Shown one piece after another: positions 1 through 8,706 of a DNA stretch of 64,000 nt (position 1 is its first letter; each line of letters starts with the position of its first letter). Made by a program: the position numbers and the translations under genes. Under the pieces are notes generated by a model. The model had not been told where the DNA came from and did not search any database. It worked only from the letters and a program-made list of their open reading frames with translations. The stretch comes from Dysgonomonas hofstadii (lineage in GTDB: Bacteria > Bacteroidota > Bacteroidia > Bacteroidales > Dysgonomonadaceae), in assembly GCF_014196915.1 (NCBI RefSeq), contig NZ_JACIEP010000002.1, positions 124,001 to 188,000 of the forward strand. The letters run 5' to 3'.

Positions 1-820
1 CAACGAACGAATCTGTCGCGCTATAATCACGGGTAACATCTTTTGTCAGCTCCAGCAGGTTTGTTGTAAAGTATTTACAAGATTCGAGCAGTACCGGCTG
101 GTTTTCCTTTCTGGTATATGATGTTTTATAATCGTCATACAGCTTAAAGTCTATCGCATCTTTAGCCAGTTCGGTATGCAACTCACGTCCGTTACCGTTT
201 GCGTCTTTGCGGTTATAATCGTAAATACGGTATGTAATATTGGATGTTTGCTGTATTTCAGCAATAAACGTCCCTGCGCCTATCGCATGCACGCGTCCGG
301 CAGGGAGGAAAAACACATCACCTTTCTTCACATCGTGTTTTGCCAGAGAATCTACAAATGTATTGTCTTCGATACTCTTCACATACGAACCGGGAGTCAT
401 CTGTTTTTCAAATCCTGAATAAAGGAATGCACCCGGAGCAGCATTAATCACATACCACATTTCGGTTTTCCCAAATGAGTTGTGACGTTTCTTAGCCAGT
501 TCATCATCGGGGTGAACCTGGATAGACAAATTGTCGCGGGCATCTATAAATTTGATCAGCAAAGGGAAAGTCGTTCCAAATGTTTCATAGTTCTTTTTTC
601 CTACCAATTGCTCTTTGTATGTTGCTATTACTCCATCAAGGCTTTTGTTTTCCAGTTCTCCGTTGGCCACGACAGAAACATTGCCTTCAACACTGGAGAT
701 CTCCCAACTCTCGCCTATTCCTTCTTCCTCGGGAGTTACACCTTTAAATTTGCAGATTTCATTACCACCCCATATGATAGATTTGAGGATCGGTTTAAAT
801 TTTAGCGGATATAATTTCAT
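1..820 (-). CDS. manA: Mannose-6-phosphate isomerase, class I (3' end outside window)
   Basis: Interconverts mannose 6-phosphate and fructose 6-phosphate in the cytoplasm, feeding GDP-mannose or glycolysis. Translating the reverse strand from the ATG at 818-820 gives an open frame that runs off the left edge after about 273 codons. It begins MKLYPLKFKPILKSIIWGG, with QVHPDD at residues 101-106 and KTEMW at 118-122. A later LPAGRVHAIG stretch supplies the zinc-binding His. These are the metal-site motifs of type I phosphomannose isomerases of the short (about 320-residue) class, so roughly 45 residues should be missing. A -7 promoter word lies at 862-869, and a terminator separates the gene from glgB, so it is probably transcribed separately. 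Confidence 0.93.
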   Translation of the reverse strand, partial: MKLYPLKFKPILKSIIWGGNEICKFKGVTPEEEGIGESWEISSVEGNVSVVANGELENKSLDGVIATYKEQLVGKKNYETFGTTFPLLIKFIDARDNLSIQVHPDDELAKKRHNSFGKTEMWYVINAAPGAFLYSGFEKQMTPGSYVKSIEDNTFVDSLAKHDVKKGDVFFLPAGRVHAIGAGTFIAEIQQTSNITYRIYDYNRKDANGNGRELHTELAKDAIDFKLYDDYKTSYTRKENQPVLLESCKYFTTNLLELTKDVTRDYSATDSFV

Positions 821-861
821 CTTAAATATTTATATTTATTATAATTCATGATTCCTTTACA

Positions 862-869
862 CAAAGGTA
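862..869 (-). promoter_or_regulatory. -7 promoter box of manA
   Basis: Read on the minus strand this is TACCTTTG, a full match to the Bacteroidota -7 consensus TAnnTTTG, 41 bases ahead of the manA ATG. The -33 element is weak. Confidence 0.55.
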
Positions 870-912
870 GTCAAAGTTTTTGCTATTGTACAATACAGCT
901 TTTCTATTATCG

Positions 913-939
913 AAAAAGGCCTGACAACCAGACCTTTTT
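913..939 (-). terminator. Intrinsic terminator after glgB
   Basis: An 11-bp stem (AAAAAGGCCTG with CAGACCTTTTT, one G-T pair) around a 5-base loop, six bases beyond the glgB stop. On the minus strand it ends in a T run, so it fits an intrinsic terminator separating glgB from manA. Confidence 0.75.
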
Positions 940-944
940 ATATT

Positions 945-2951
945 TTAATCTATTTTCTTCAGAACAAATGCAGTGCGTGCTGGGATATACAGTTTCAGCC
1001 AGCCTTTACTGTCTTTTGCATACAATTCATCATGAACTGTAAAATGCTCCACCGATTCATCCATCAGGTCGTTTCCTCCATACAGATGTGAATCGCTGTT
1101 CAGTACAGCTTTGTACCTTCCTTCAGGCGCAAGGAATCCATAATCGAAGAATGATTTATTCGGATTGAAATTGAATACAAAAATGTAATCCTCTCTCATA
1201 TATGCCAACACCTGGTCTTCGTCCTTATCCCAAAGCCGGATAACCGGAGTCTTTTCGAAATGTTTTACGGAAGAGATGAGTTCGAGCATCGCTTTATCAA
1301 AATCGCCCAGATAATGATATTTCAAATCTTTATTATCTGCCAGCCACCACTGACGACGGGCATATTTGTATGACCAGCCATTACCTTCACGGGGAAAATC
1401 CACCCATTCGGGATGACCGAATTCATTTCCCATAAAATTAAGGTAACCTCCGTTTATGGTAGATGCTGTAACAAGGCGTATCATTTTATGCAGGGCAATC
1501 CCCCGGTCAGTAGCATATGAACTACCATAATGCTTCGACATATACCAGTACATGTCTGAGTCTATCAGGCGGAATATGATCGTTTTGTCTCCCACCAACG
1601 CCTGATCATGGCTCTCGGCATACGATATTGTTTTTTCATCCTCACGTCTGTTAGTCAATTCCCAGAATATGCCGGTAGGATGCCATTCTTCGTCTTTTCT
1701 CTCTTTGATTATTTTGATCCAGTAGTCAGGGATATTCATAGCCATACGGTAATCGAAACCGTATCCGCCGTCTTTTATTTTGGTAGCCAATCCCGGCATC
1801 CCACTCACCTCTTCAGCTATTGTGATCGCTTTGGGGTTTACTTCATGTATCAACTTGTTGGCAAGGGTAAGGTAAGCGATCGCATCCTCATCTTCGTTGC
1901 CGTTATAATAATCCTGATAGCCACTGAAATTATCACCCAGTCCATGACTATAATAGAGCATCGATGTTACGCCGTCGAAACGGAAACCGTCGAATTTATA
2001 TTCTTCGAGCCAGAATTTGCAATTGGACAAGAGAAAGTGAAGAACTTCATTCTTTCCATAGTCGAATACCAGTGAATCCCAGGCAGGATGCTCCCTGCGA
2101 CTACCTTCATGGAAATATTGGCTGAAAGATCCATCGAAACGCCCCAAGCCTTCCACCTCATTCTTTACAGCATGAGAATGAACAATATCCATAATCACCG
2201 CCAGCCCCAATTGGTGGGCGTCGTCGATCAGATGCTTCAGCTCGTCGGGAGTACCAAAGCGGGAAGATGCAGCAAAGAAACTGGAAACATGATATCCGAA
2301 CGAGCCATAATAAGGATGCTCCTGTATGGCCATTATCTGGATAGTATTATATCCGTCTTCTTTTATCCGCGGTAATATATTTGTCCTGAATTCTTCGTAT
2401 GTCCCAACCTTTTCCTGCTCGGCAGCCATACCGATATGGCATTCATAGATCAGTAAAGGATCGGTTTTCGGCTTGAAAGCTTTCTTTTTGAACTCGTATG
2501 ATTCTTTCGGAACCCAAACCTGCGCACTGAATATTTTTGTATTCTCATCCTGCACAACCCGTGTAGCCCAGGCAGGAATACGTTCTGCTTCGCCTCCATA
2601 CCAGCATACGATAAGTTTGAACAGATCGCCGTGCTTTATCTTGTCCAGAGGAAGCTTCAACTCCCATTCACCATTATCTTTCCTGTTCAGTTTAAAATCG
2701 TCCTGTTTCTGCCAGCCGTTGAAATCGCCGACCATATAAATCGCCGTCGCATTGGGAGCCCATTCCCTGAAAATCCACATCCGGGCTTGTTTGTGCAGTC
2801 CGAAATACAGATGTCCCGAAGCAAAATCGGCCAATGATACTTTACCATTATTTGTTAAATCGGCTTCCCGCTTCAACACATAATTGTAACGTCCTTCTAT
2901 GGCTTCTGCATATGGTTTTAACCATATATCGTTCTTTACTAGTTTCAACAT
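945..2951 (-). CDS. glgB: 1,4-alpha-glucan branching enzyme, eukaryotic-type GH13_8
   Basis: Makes alpha-1,6 branches in glycogen. The 668 residues carry an N-terminal CBM48-like beta-sandwich (about 45-150, with the GDFNGW motif at 75-80) and then a GH13 barrel. The catalytic motifs read GFRFDGVTSML (nucleophile D326), TIAEEVSGMP (acid/base E380) and YAESHDQALVGDKT (D449). MDIVHSHAVKNEVEG (254-268) is conserved region I. These strings resemble the animal/yeast/plant branching enzymes rather than E. coli GlgB, which is known for Bacteroidales. No other glycogen gene is adjacent; manA lies downstream behind a terminator. Confidence 0.95.
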   Translation of the reverse strand: MLKLVKNDIWLKPYAEAIEGRYNYVLKREADLTNNGKVSLADFASGHLYFGLHKQARMWIFREWAPNATAIYMVGDFNGWQKQDDFKLNRKDNGEWELKLPLDKIKHGDLFKLIVCWYGGEAERIPAWATRVVQDENTKIFSAQVWVPKESYEFKKKAFKPKTDPLLIYECHIGMAAEQEKVGTYEEFRTNILPRIKEDGYNTIQIMAIQEHPYYGSFGYHVSSFFAASSRFGTPDELKHLIDDAHQLGLAVIMDIVHSHAVKNEVEGLGRFDGSFSQYFHEGSRREHPAWDSLVFDYGKNEVLHFLLSNCKFWLEEYKFDGFRFDGVTSMLYYSHGLGDNFSGYQDYYNGNEDEDAIAYLTLANKLIHEVNPKAITIAEEVSGMPGLATKIKDGGYGFDYRMAMNIPDYWIKIIKERKDEEWHPTGIFWELTNRREDEKTISYAESHDQALVGDKTIIFRLIDSDMYWYMSKHYGSSYATDRGIALHKMIRLVTASTINGGYLNFMGNEFGHPEWVDFPREGNGWSYKYARRQWWLADNKDLKYHYLGDFDKAMLELISSVKHFEKTPVIRLWDKDEDQVLAYMREDYIFVFNFNPNKSFFDYGFLAPEGRYKAVLNSDSHLYGGNDLMDESVEHFTVHDELYAKDSKGWLKLYIPARTAFVLKKID

Positions 2952-2994
2952 GGGCTTATTATTTTAGGAATTATAGGTTATGAGTTTCAAGGCA

Positions 2995-3024
2995 ATTCAT
3001 AATTTATAACTCATAATTCATAAC
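2995..3024. repeat. AT-rich intergenic word repeat
   Basis: The string reads ATTCATAATTTATAACTCAT and continues AATTCATAAC. The same words recur in either orientation at 6667-6765 and 33806-33857, always between genes. It is partly self-complementary and probably forms weak hairpins. Confidence 0.5.
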
Positions 3025-3465
3025 TATTTTAACTACTACTTTGCGAACTTTGCCTCCGCCACCGATACATGGCGCATGTCCATCCTGAGGAAAAAATATG
3101 GCAAAATCGCCGGGTACGGCTGTTACCAGCGTAGTACCTTTATCGTAAAAAAACTGAATATCTTTTTCTTCGTTAAATATATCCCTCTCATTTTCCAGTT
3201 CGCCGCGGGCTTTCCATCCATATGTTTCGGCAACGCTGACCGGAAGCTGTATATCAATATATTTATTGTGAACTTCCATTTTAGCTTCTTCTTCAGTCCT
3301 TAGGTCACTGTCGCTGACCACAACAAAAAGATCTTTTCCTTTCAGTTCGGTCTTACCTGTCTCAGCCTTCATGAAGTCAACAGACTTAAGATATTCAAAA
3401 GCTTCTTTAAACAGAGGATGTATCCCATAATACAACTCTGCGTTTTTCAAACTGTCTAAAATCAT
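3004..3465 (-). CDS. YhcH/YjgK/YiaL (DUF386) family protein
   Basis: A 153-residue protein matching the YhcH/YjgK/YiaL family of cupin-like proteins. Members often sit with sugar or sialic-acid catabolic genes, and their exact reaction is poorly settled. Family features visible are MILDSLKNAELYYGIHPLF at the N-terminus, the HNKYIDIQLPVSVAETYGW segment (about 86-104), and a C-terminal PGDFAIFFPQDGHAPCIGG motif whose His and Cys could bind metal. The length is typical. It lies upstream of glgB on the same strand with a 52-base gap containing the AT-rich word repeat, so co-transcription is possible but not shown. No signal peptide; cytoplasmic. Confidence 0.85.
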   Translation of the reverse strand: MILDSLKNAELYYGIHPLFKEAFEYLKSVDFMKAETGKTELKGKDLFVVVSDSDLRTEEEAKMEVHNKYIDIQLPVSVAETYGWKARGELENERDIFNEEKDIQFFYDKGTTLVTAVPGDFAIFFPQDGHAPCIGGGGKVRKVVVKIVMNYEL

Positions 3466-3479
3466 AGCGTATATTTTTA

Positions 3480-3884
3480 TTAATTCTTATAATCTTCGGG
3501 AGTTATAACCAACGAAAATATGTATTTGCCCGACTGGTCGTTATACTGGTATTGCATGGTCACCCCGTTTTCTCTGAAAAATTTCATATCGGGGCTTGTC
3601 TTTATTACACTCACAACCTGAGGTTTCAGATTGGACTTGAAAAGAGTGGTATCGGATATTACAATATCGCTTACAGTATGAAAATGCCGTATATTTTTAC
3701 CGGGCAATGCTTTGCAGCTATCGAGCCGCGTCCATTGATCCAAAAGCCTGGGAGTAGCTTTATTTGTATCTTCAACAATCTTTTTTAACTGATTATCAAC
3801 GCTTCCCGAACAAAAAGGAAATATGATAATACCTATAGCAATAAATAAATAAAATAGTCCCTTTCTATTAATTATTCCTTTCAT
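3480..3884 (-). CDS. Unknown small exported protein, possible lipoprotein
   Basis: 134 residues, family not recognised. The N-terminus (residues 1-25, MKGIINRKGLFYLFIAIGII and on) is a positively charged start followed by one hydrophobic stretch ending in FPFC, so it is either a lipoprotein signal with acylated C25 or a membrane anchor. The remaining about 110 residues are polar with alternating strands (VVSVIKTSP, GVTMQYQYNDQSGKYIFSLV) and would lie outside the cytoplasm. It sits 14 bases upstream of the YhcH-family gene on the same strand, suggesting one transcript. The coding frame looks real because the periodicity is good and no better overlapping frame exists. Confidence 0.6.
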   Translation of the reverse strand: MKGIINRKGLFYLFIAIGIIIFPFCSGSVDNQLKKIVEDTNKATPRLLDQWTRLDSCKALPGKNIRHFHTVSDIVISDTTLFKSNLKPQVVSVIKTSPDMKFFRENGVTMQYQYNDQSGKYIFSLVITPEDYKN

Positions 3885-3945
3885 AACGATATTTCTAAAC
3901 TTCTACAAGTTTAAGAAATTTAATCGGAATATCCACTAAATCTTT

Positions 3946-4314
3946 TTACATTTCCTCTTCTTCGGGTTCTCCTATACTATCTATCATATCCTCTACAGTA
4001 GTATTACCCAAACCCTTCGGATTAGGCCCGTAATCGTTTTCGCCATAATCTCCATCGGCAAACAACATCCAGAAACCATAAAAAGGAATTATCTGAAACC
4101 AGCCTGTATTATTCCGGTCATGGCACCTTTTAGCTCCCTGTGCCCAAATAAACCAATAAACAGGGATGAGAAAAATGTACAATACCTCTTCAGGCATACC
4201 AGAAAAGCCTATGATAAAACCTATCAGAGTAGCCGCAAGATACATAAAAATAATGCTTAGGCCGTACTCGAGCCTGCGAATACGACCTTTAAAAGAAAAC
4301 GGGTTTTGAAACAT
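3946..4314 (-). CDS. DUF805 membrane protein
   Basis: 122 residues with the DUF805 pattern: an N-terminal FSFKGRIRRLEYGLSIIF motif, three hydrophobic helices (about 17-36, 43-58 and 73-84), and the conserved AKRCHDRNNTGWFQIIPF loop between helices 2 and 3. A cytoplasmic tail NDYGPNPKG follows, with an acidic end. DUF805 proteins are inner-membrane proteins of unknown function. It is the first gene of the leftward block; the 212-base gap to the divergent peptidase gene carries at least that gene's promoter. Confidence 0.88.
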   Translation of the reverse strand: MFQNPFSFKGRIRRLEYGLSIIFMYLAATLIGFIIGFSGMPEEVLYIFLIPVYWFIWAQGAKRCHDRNNTGWFQIIPFYGFWMLFADGDYGENDYGPNPKGLGNTTVEDMIDSIGEPEEEEM

Positions 4315-4474
4315 AAAAGTCTTGTTGTATTAGATTATTAAAATGTGTGTTTTACAGAATTTCAGGTGTCTGTCTGTTAAACAAATGTATATATTATTTT
4401 ATTGAATTACTCATACGAAAGATATTTTATCTTACAATTTGCTCAATATTTTATATTCGAAAGCAAATTTTACC

Positions 4475-4482
4475 TATTTTTG
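4475..4482 (+). promoter_or_regulatory. -7 promoter box of dcp
   Basis: TATTTTTG matches TAnnTTTG, 44 bases before the peptidase ATG, in the divergent gap with the DUF805 gene. Confidence 0.5.
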
Positions 4483-4526
4483 TTCTAATTTGTTCATTTA
4501 ACATTAATTAAATCTATAGTCGTTGT

Positions 4527-6668
4527 ATGAGAAAATTACTGTTTATTTTAAGTTTATCAATTATGATTTATTCTTGTAACTCTACAAGCAATAAGGGTAC
4601 GGATAATCCGTTCTTTTCGGATTACAGCACACCTAACGGGGTTCCGCCTTTCGACCTGATAAAAGCAGAACATTTCATCCCTGCATTTGAAGAAGGAATG
4701 AAACGCCATAATGCTGAAATAGCCTCCATTGTGAATAACCCTGAACCTGCAACATTCGAAAACACAATAGTAGCCCTTGACGAGTCGGGCAGGATGCTTG
4801 ATAAAGTAGGCGCTGCATTTTCGGTGATGACAGGTACAATGTCTGATTCTATATACCAAAGCCTGGAAAAGGAAATAACTCCGAAACGCACCGAGCATTA
4901 TGATAATATCAATTTCAATACCGCATTATTCGATCGTATCAAGGCCGTACATGATGACACTACCAGTGTTGCAAAGCTGACTACAGAACAAAAAATGCTA
5001 CTTGATAATACATACAAAAGCTTTGTACGTTCGGGGATTTTGTTAGACGGATCGAAACAAACCCGTCTGCGTGAGATCAATAAGGAACTAAGCTCGGCTT
5101 CCCTAGCCTTTAACCAAAACCTATTGAAAGAAACAGATAGTTATCAATTAGTTATTGAAAACAAAGAAGACCTTGCCGGACTACCGGAAGATGTGATCGC
5201 CGCTGCTGCAAAAACTGCAAAAGATAAGGGACTGGAAGGCAAATGGGTATTCGGACTGAGCAAACCCAGCTGGGAGCCATTCCTGCAATATGCTGAAAAC
5301 CGTGACCTTCGTGAGAAATTATATAAAGCTATGTACATGCGTGCCGATAATGGCAACGAGTTCGACAATAAAGAGAATATCAAAAAAATTGTCAGTCTGA
5401 GACTGGAGAAAGCAAATATCCTCGGATATAATACCCATGCAGACTATGTACTGGAACGCACAATGGCAAAAACCCCGGATAATGTAATGGATTTGCTAAA
5501 CAATATCTGGAAATACGCCCTCCCTCAGGCTAAAAAAGAATTAGCTGAATTGCAGGCAATTGCCGACAAAGAAGGGAAAAACATAAAAGTAGAATCATGG
5601 GATTGGTGGTATTATGCCGAAAAACTTCGTAAAGAAAAATACGCACTGGACGAAGAAGCGCTGAAACCATATTTCCAGGCTGATAATGTGCGTCAGGGAG
5701 TGTTTGCTGTGGCTAATAAACTATACGGGATCACTTTCAAACAACGAACAGATGTCCCTGTATACCAGCAAGACGTAAAAGCTTATGAAGTAAGTGACGT
5801 CGATGGTTCACTGATCGGACTGATCTATTTCGACGACTTTGCACGCCAGGGAAAACGTCCGGGAGCATGGATGAGCAGTTTCCGCAAACAGGAAGTATTC
5901 AAAGGAGACTTTGTTCATCCTTTGATTTACAATGTAGGTAATTACAATCCTCCGACAGAAGGAAAACCAGCTCTGCTTACTATAGACCAGGTAGAGACAA
6001 TGTTCCACGAGTTCGGACACGGATTGCACGGATTATTATCGAAATGTACTTACAACGGAGTATCAGGTACTGCTGTTGCCCGTGATTTCGTAGAACTACC
6101 ATCACAGATAATGGAGCATTGGGCATTCGAACCGGAAGTACTGAAAATGTATGCGAAACATTACGAAACAGGTGAAGTTATTCCTCAGGAATTGATTCAG
6201 AAAATACAGAACGCAGGATATTTTAATCAGGGATTCCGCACAACTGAGCTTGTTGCAGCTGCCATTCTCGACATGAACTGGTATACGATGACCAGCGACA
6301 GTAATGCTAAAGGCGGGGACGGATTGAAAAATCTGGATGTAAATAAATTCGAAGCCGATGCTATGAATAAAATAGGACTGATACCTGAAATTATCCCAAG
6401 ATACAGAAGCACATACTTCCAGCATATTTTCAGTGGAGGTTATTCATCGGGATATTATAGTTATCTGTGGTCTGAAGTACTCGACTCTGATGCATTCAAT
6501 GCGTTTGTAGAAAAAGGAAATATCTTCGATCAGGAAACAGCAAAATCGTTCCGAGAAAATGTATTGTCCAAGGGTGGCTCAGACGAACCGATGACCCTTT
6601 ACAAGAAATTCAGGGGAGCAGAGCCAAACCCGGTATATTTATTGAAAAACAGAGGATTCGTTAAATAA
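4527..6668 (+). CDS. dcp: M3 family peptidyl-dipeptidase, lipoprotein
   Basis: A 713-residue zinc metallopeptidase of family M3 (Dcp/oligopeptidase A type) that removes C-terminal dipeptides from peptides. The HEFGH zinc motif is at 494-498 (HEFGHGLHG), followed by the downstream family block SQIMEHWAFEPEVL (the E completes the site) and the C-terminal YYSYLWSEVLDSDAF motif. The first 17 residues end in IYSC, a lipobox, so the protein is probably anchored in the periplasm or outer membrane rather than cytoplasmic like E. coli Dcp. Lipoprotein M3 peptidases are common in Bacteroidales. It stands alone between its own promoter and the efp region. Confidence 0.93.
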   Translation: MRKLLFILSLSIMIYSCNSTSNKGTDNPFFSDYSTPNGVPPFDLIKAEHFIPAFEEGMKRHNAEIASIVNNPEPATFENTIVALDESGRMLDKVGAAFSVMTGTMSDSIYQSLEKEITPKRTEHYDNINFNTALFDRIKAVHDDTTSVAKLTTEQKMLLDNTYKSFVRSGILLDGSKQTRLREINKELSSASLAFNQNLLKETDSYQLVIENKEDLAGLPEDVIAAAAKTAKDKGLEGKWVFGLSKPSWEPFLQYAENRDLREKLYKAMYMRADNGNEFDNKENIKKIVSLRLEKANILGYNTHADYVLERTMAKTPDNVMDLLNNIWKYALPQAKKELAELQAIADKEGKNIKVESWDWWYYAEKLRKEKYALDEEALKPYFQADNVRQGVFAVANKLYGITFKQRTDVPVYQQDVKAYEVSDVDGSLIGLIYFDDFARQGKRPGAWMSSFRKQEVFKGDFVHPLIYNVGNYNPPTEGKPALLTIDQVETMFHEFGHGLHGLLSKCTYNGVSGTAVARDFVELPSQIMEHWAFEPEVLKMYAKHYETGEVIPQELIQKIQNAGYFNQGFRTTELVAAAILDMNWYTMTSDSNAKGGDGLKNLDVNKFEADAMNKIGLIPEIIPRYRSTYFQHIFSGGYSSGYYSYLWSEVLDSDAFNAFVEKGNIFDQETAKSFRENVLSKGGSDEPMTLYKKFRGAEPNPVYLLKNRGFVK

Positions 6669-6765
6669 TTATGAGTTATGAATTATAAGTTATAAATGGA
6701 GAGTATAATAAGTTATTTGTTGAAAAACGTCAACTTATAATTCATAATTTATAACTCATAACTAC
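6667..6765. repeat. Inverted AT-rich word repeat between dcp and efp
   Basis: Right after the dcp stop comes ATTATGAGTTATGAATTATA, and about 50 bases later its reverse complement in variant form (CTTATAATTCATAATTTATA, then ACTCATAA). The two halves can pair into a long hairpin about 95 bases across, and it may act as a terminator. The same words occur at 2995-3024 and 33806-33857. Confidence 0.6.
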
Positions 6766-6772
6766 ATTTTAT

Positions 6773-6780
6773 TATCTTTG
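6773..6780 (+). promoter_or_regulatory. -7 promoter box of efp
   Basis: TATCTTTG, a full match to TAnnTTTG, 37 bases before the efp ATG. Confidence 0.6.
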
Positions 6781-6817
6781 CAACTCGAAAATTTTAATAA
6801 TAACCAAATATAATTTA

Positions 6818-7384
6818 ATGGCAACTACAGCAGATATAAGAAATGGTATGTGCATCGACATCGATGGACAATACTATGTTATTATCGAATTCTTACATGT
6901 TAAACCCGGAAAAGGCGCGGCTTTTGTACGCACTAAAATGAGAAGCGTAACCACAGGCCGTGTTTTGGAACGCACATTCAATGCGGGGGTAAAACTAGAT
7001 GAAGTACGTATAGAAAGAAGACCTTATCAGTATCTCTATCAGGATGATATGGGTTACAACTTTATGAATACAGAGACTTTCGAGCAAGTATCTATCGCCG
7101 GAGATATGATCAGCGGCGTGGCTTTCCTCAAGGAAGGCGATATGGTAGAAGTACAGGTACATGCCGAAACTGAAACTATCCTGACAGCCGAAATGCCTCA
7201 GAATGTTATTCTTCAAGTAACATATACCGAACCCGGAATGAAAGGTGATACAGCAACCAACACATTGAAACCTGCCACTGTAGAAACAGGCGCAGAGGTA
7301 CGTGTTCCATTGTTTATCAACGAAGGTGATAAGATAAAGATCAGTACTGCTGATGGTTCGTATGTAGAACGTGTAAAAGGTTAA
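6818..7384 (+). CDS. efp: Translation elongation factor P
   Basis: 188 residues, the normal length for EF-P, which relieves ribosome stalling at consecutive prolines. The KOW-like N-domain contains [21 protein letters not shown], where the Lys of PGKG is the tip residue modified in many bacteria. The middle and C-terminal OB domains include [10 protein letters not shown] and the C-terminal signature [19 protein letters not shown] followed by [13 protein letters not shown]. No EF-P modification enzyme (EpmA/EarP) is in the window. It is transcribed from its own promoter and followed by a strong terminator. Confidence 0.97.
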   Translation: MATTADIRNGMCIDIDGQYYVIIEFLHVKPGKGAAFVRTKMRSVTTGRVLERTFNAGVKLDEVRIERRPYQYLYQDDMGYNFMNTETFEQVSIAGDMISGVAFLKEGDMVEVQVHAETETILTAEMPQNVILQVTYTEPGMKGDTATNTLKPATVETGAEVRVPLFINEGDKIKISTADGSYVERVKG

Positions 7385-7403
7385 AAACTTTTCGATATAT
7401 CAG

Positions 7404-7437
7404 AAAAGAGGCATATCTTTGGGTATGTCTCTTTTTT
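7404..7437 (+). terminator. efp terminator that overlaps the radC promoter box
   Basis: AAAAGAGGCATA pairs with TATGTCTCTTTT (one G-T) around the loop TCTTTGGG, then a T run. The word TATCTTTG at 7414-7421 straddles the stem and loop and is a perfect -7 box for radC, so one sequence may both end efp transcripts and start radC transcripts. Confidence 0.7.
7414..7421 (+). promoter_or_regulatory. -7 promoter box of radC
   Basis: TATCTTTG within the efp terminator hairpin, 20 bases before the radC ATG, predicting a leader of about a dozen bases. Confidence 0.5.
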
Positions 7438-7441
7438 ATTT

Positions 7442-8140
7442 ATGGAAAACAAAGTAAAACTTAACATCAAAGACTGGGCGGAAGAAGACCGCCCCCGCGA
7501 GAAGATGCTCCTGAAAGGAGTAGGCGCATTATCTGATGCAGAGTTACTCGGTATCCTTATTGGTTCGGGCAACAAAAATGAAACGGCGGTCGAACTGGCT
7601 CAACGCATTTTGCGCAGCGCAGAGAATAACCTTAACCTGTTGGGTAAACTGGAAATAAAAGACCTGATAAAGAACTTCAACGGGATAGGCGAAGCCAAAG
7701 CGATAACAATAGTCGCCGCCCTTGAACTGGGAAAACGGCGCAAGTTATCGGAAGTAATCACCCAGCCACAAATAACATCGAGTGAGGATGTCTATAATAT
7801 ATTCCACCCTGTGCTGGCAGACCTGAAACACGAGGAAGTATGGGTACTTTTATTGAACAGAGCAAATAAAGTGCTGAAAAAAATACAGGTAAGCAAAGGT
7901 GGTGTAACGGGTACTGTAGTCGATGTCAGAATGATAATGAAAGAAGCGATAGACAGCCTGGCTTCGGCGATGATACTATGCCACAATCATCCTTCAGGCA
8001 ATTCCAATCCCAGTGGAGATGACGACAATATCACCCGGAAACTGAAAGAAGCCGGAAAAATTATGGAGATACAATTACTTGATCACATAATAGTTTGCGA
8101 CCATTCATATTACAGTTATCTGGATAGAGGAAGGATATAA
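7442..8140 (+). CDS. radC: RadC family JAB/MPN-domain protein
   Basis: 232 residues. The N-terminal helix-hairpin-helix part (about 1-100, IKDWAEEDRPREKMLLKG and GIGEAKAITIVAALELGKR) is followed by the JAMM metal-binding domain with CHNHPSGNSNPSGDD (about 180-194) and EEVWVLLLN upstream. That is the complete chromosomal RadC architecture. Despite the name, a DNA-repair role is not established for the family. The short gap and promoter within the efp terminator suggest independent but closely spaced transcription. Confidence 0.93.
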   Translation: MENKVKLNIKDWAEEDRPREKMLLKGVGALSDAELLGILIGSGNKNETAVELAQRILRSAENNLNLLGKLEIKDLIKNFNGIGEAKAITIVAALELGKRRKLSEVITQPQITSSEDVYNIFHPVLADLKHEEVWVLLLNRANKVLKKIQVSKGGVTGTVVDVRMIMKEAIDSLASAMILCHNHPSGNSNPSGDDDNITRKLKEAGKIMEIQLLDHIIVCDHSYYSYLDRGRI

Positions 8141-8386
8141 CAGGAGTTAAAGGAATCAAGTAGTTACCAGTTGCTTAGCAACTTAGTAGTTAAGAAGAAA
8201 ATAATGTTAACATTACTTATTCTTAACTCCCTGACTACTAATGACTGAAACAAGTGATTACTCCTTTGACCACCAATTCGCATATATCATCTTTTTTCAC
8301 TATTTTTGCAGCACAAAATAGAATCGTTATAAACTATCGGCTTGTACTGGCTGTTTATAACTGATACATAATTAAAAGATATCATT
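8141..8386. other. radC-sufT intergenic region with hairpin words
   Basis: The gap holds a possible hairpin built from AGTTAAGAA and TTCTTAACT around an inner palindrome AATGTTAACATT (about 8190-8231), plus scattered GTAGTTA / TGACTACTAATGACT words also seen at 29343-29405 and 38147-38190. No open frame of note. Confidence 0.4.
8301..8308 (+). promoter_or_regulatory. -7 promoter box ahead of the MIP18-family gene
   Basis: TATTTTTG, 78 bases before the ATG at 8387; matches TAnnTTTG. Confidence 0.5.
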
Positions 8387-8701
8387 ATGAGCGATTTATT
8401 AGAAATGGAAGGAAAAATCGTAAACATGCTGAAAACAGTTTATGATCCCGAAATACCTGTCAACATATACGACCTCGGACTAATCTACGAAGTAGAAGTA
8501 GACGATGAAAAGAATGTTACTATCACAATGACATTAACAGCCCCGAACTGCCCGGCAGCAGATTTCATTCTGGAAGATGTACGTTACAAGGTAGAAACAA
8601 TTCCCGGAGTGAATAATGTGATTGTCAACCTCACATTCGAGCCCCAATGGACAAAAGAAATGCTGAGTGAGGAAGCAAAGCTTGAATTAGGATTCCTTTA
8701 A
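8387..8701 (+). CDS. MIP18/SufT-type (DUF59) iron-sulfur assembly factor
   Basis: A 104-residue single-domain DUF59/MIP18 protein, the family that includes SufT/PaaD and eukaryotic CIA2, implicated in maturing Fe-S proteins. The hallmark YDPEIPVNIYDLGLIYEVEV is at about 19-38, and LTAPNCPAADFILEDV (about 50-65) carries the conserved Cys. WTKEMLSEEAKLELGF is the usual C-terminus. No other suf gene is nearby. It ends 5 bases before the GTG start of lpxH, so the two are almost certainly one operon. Confidence 0.9.
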   Translation: MSDLLEMEGKIVNMLKTVYDPEIPVNIYDLGLIYEVEVDDEKNVTITMTLTAPNCPAADFILEDVRYKVETIPGVNNVIVNLTFEPQWTKEMLSEEAKLELGFL

Positions 8702-8706
8702 ATAAA

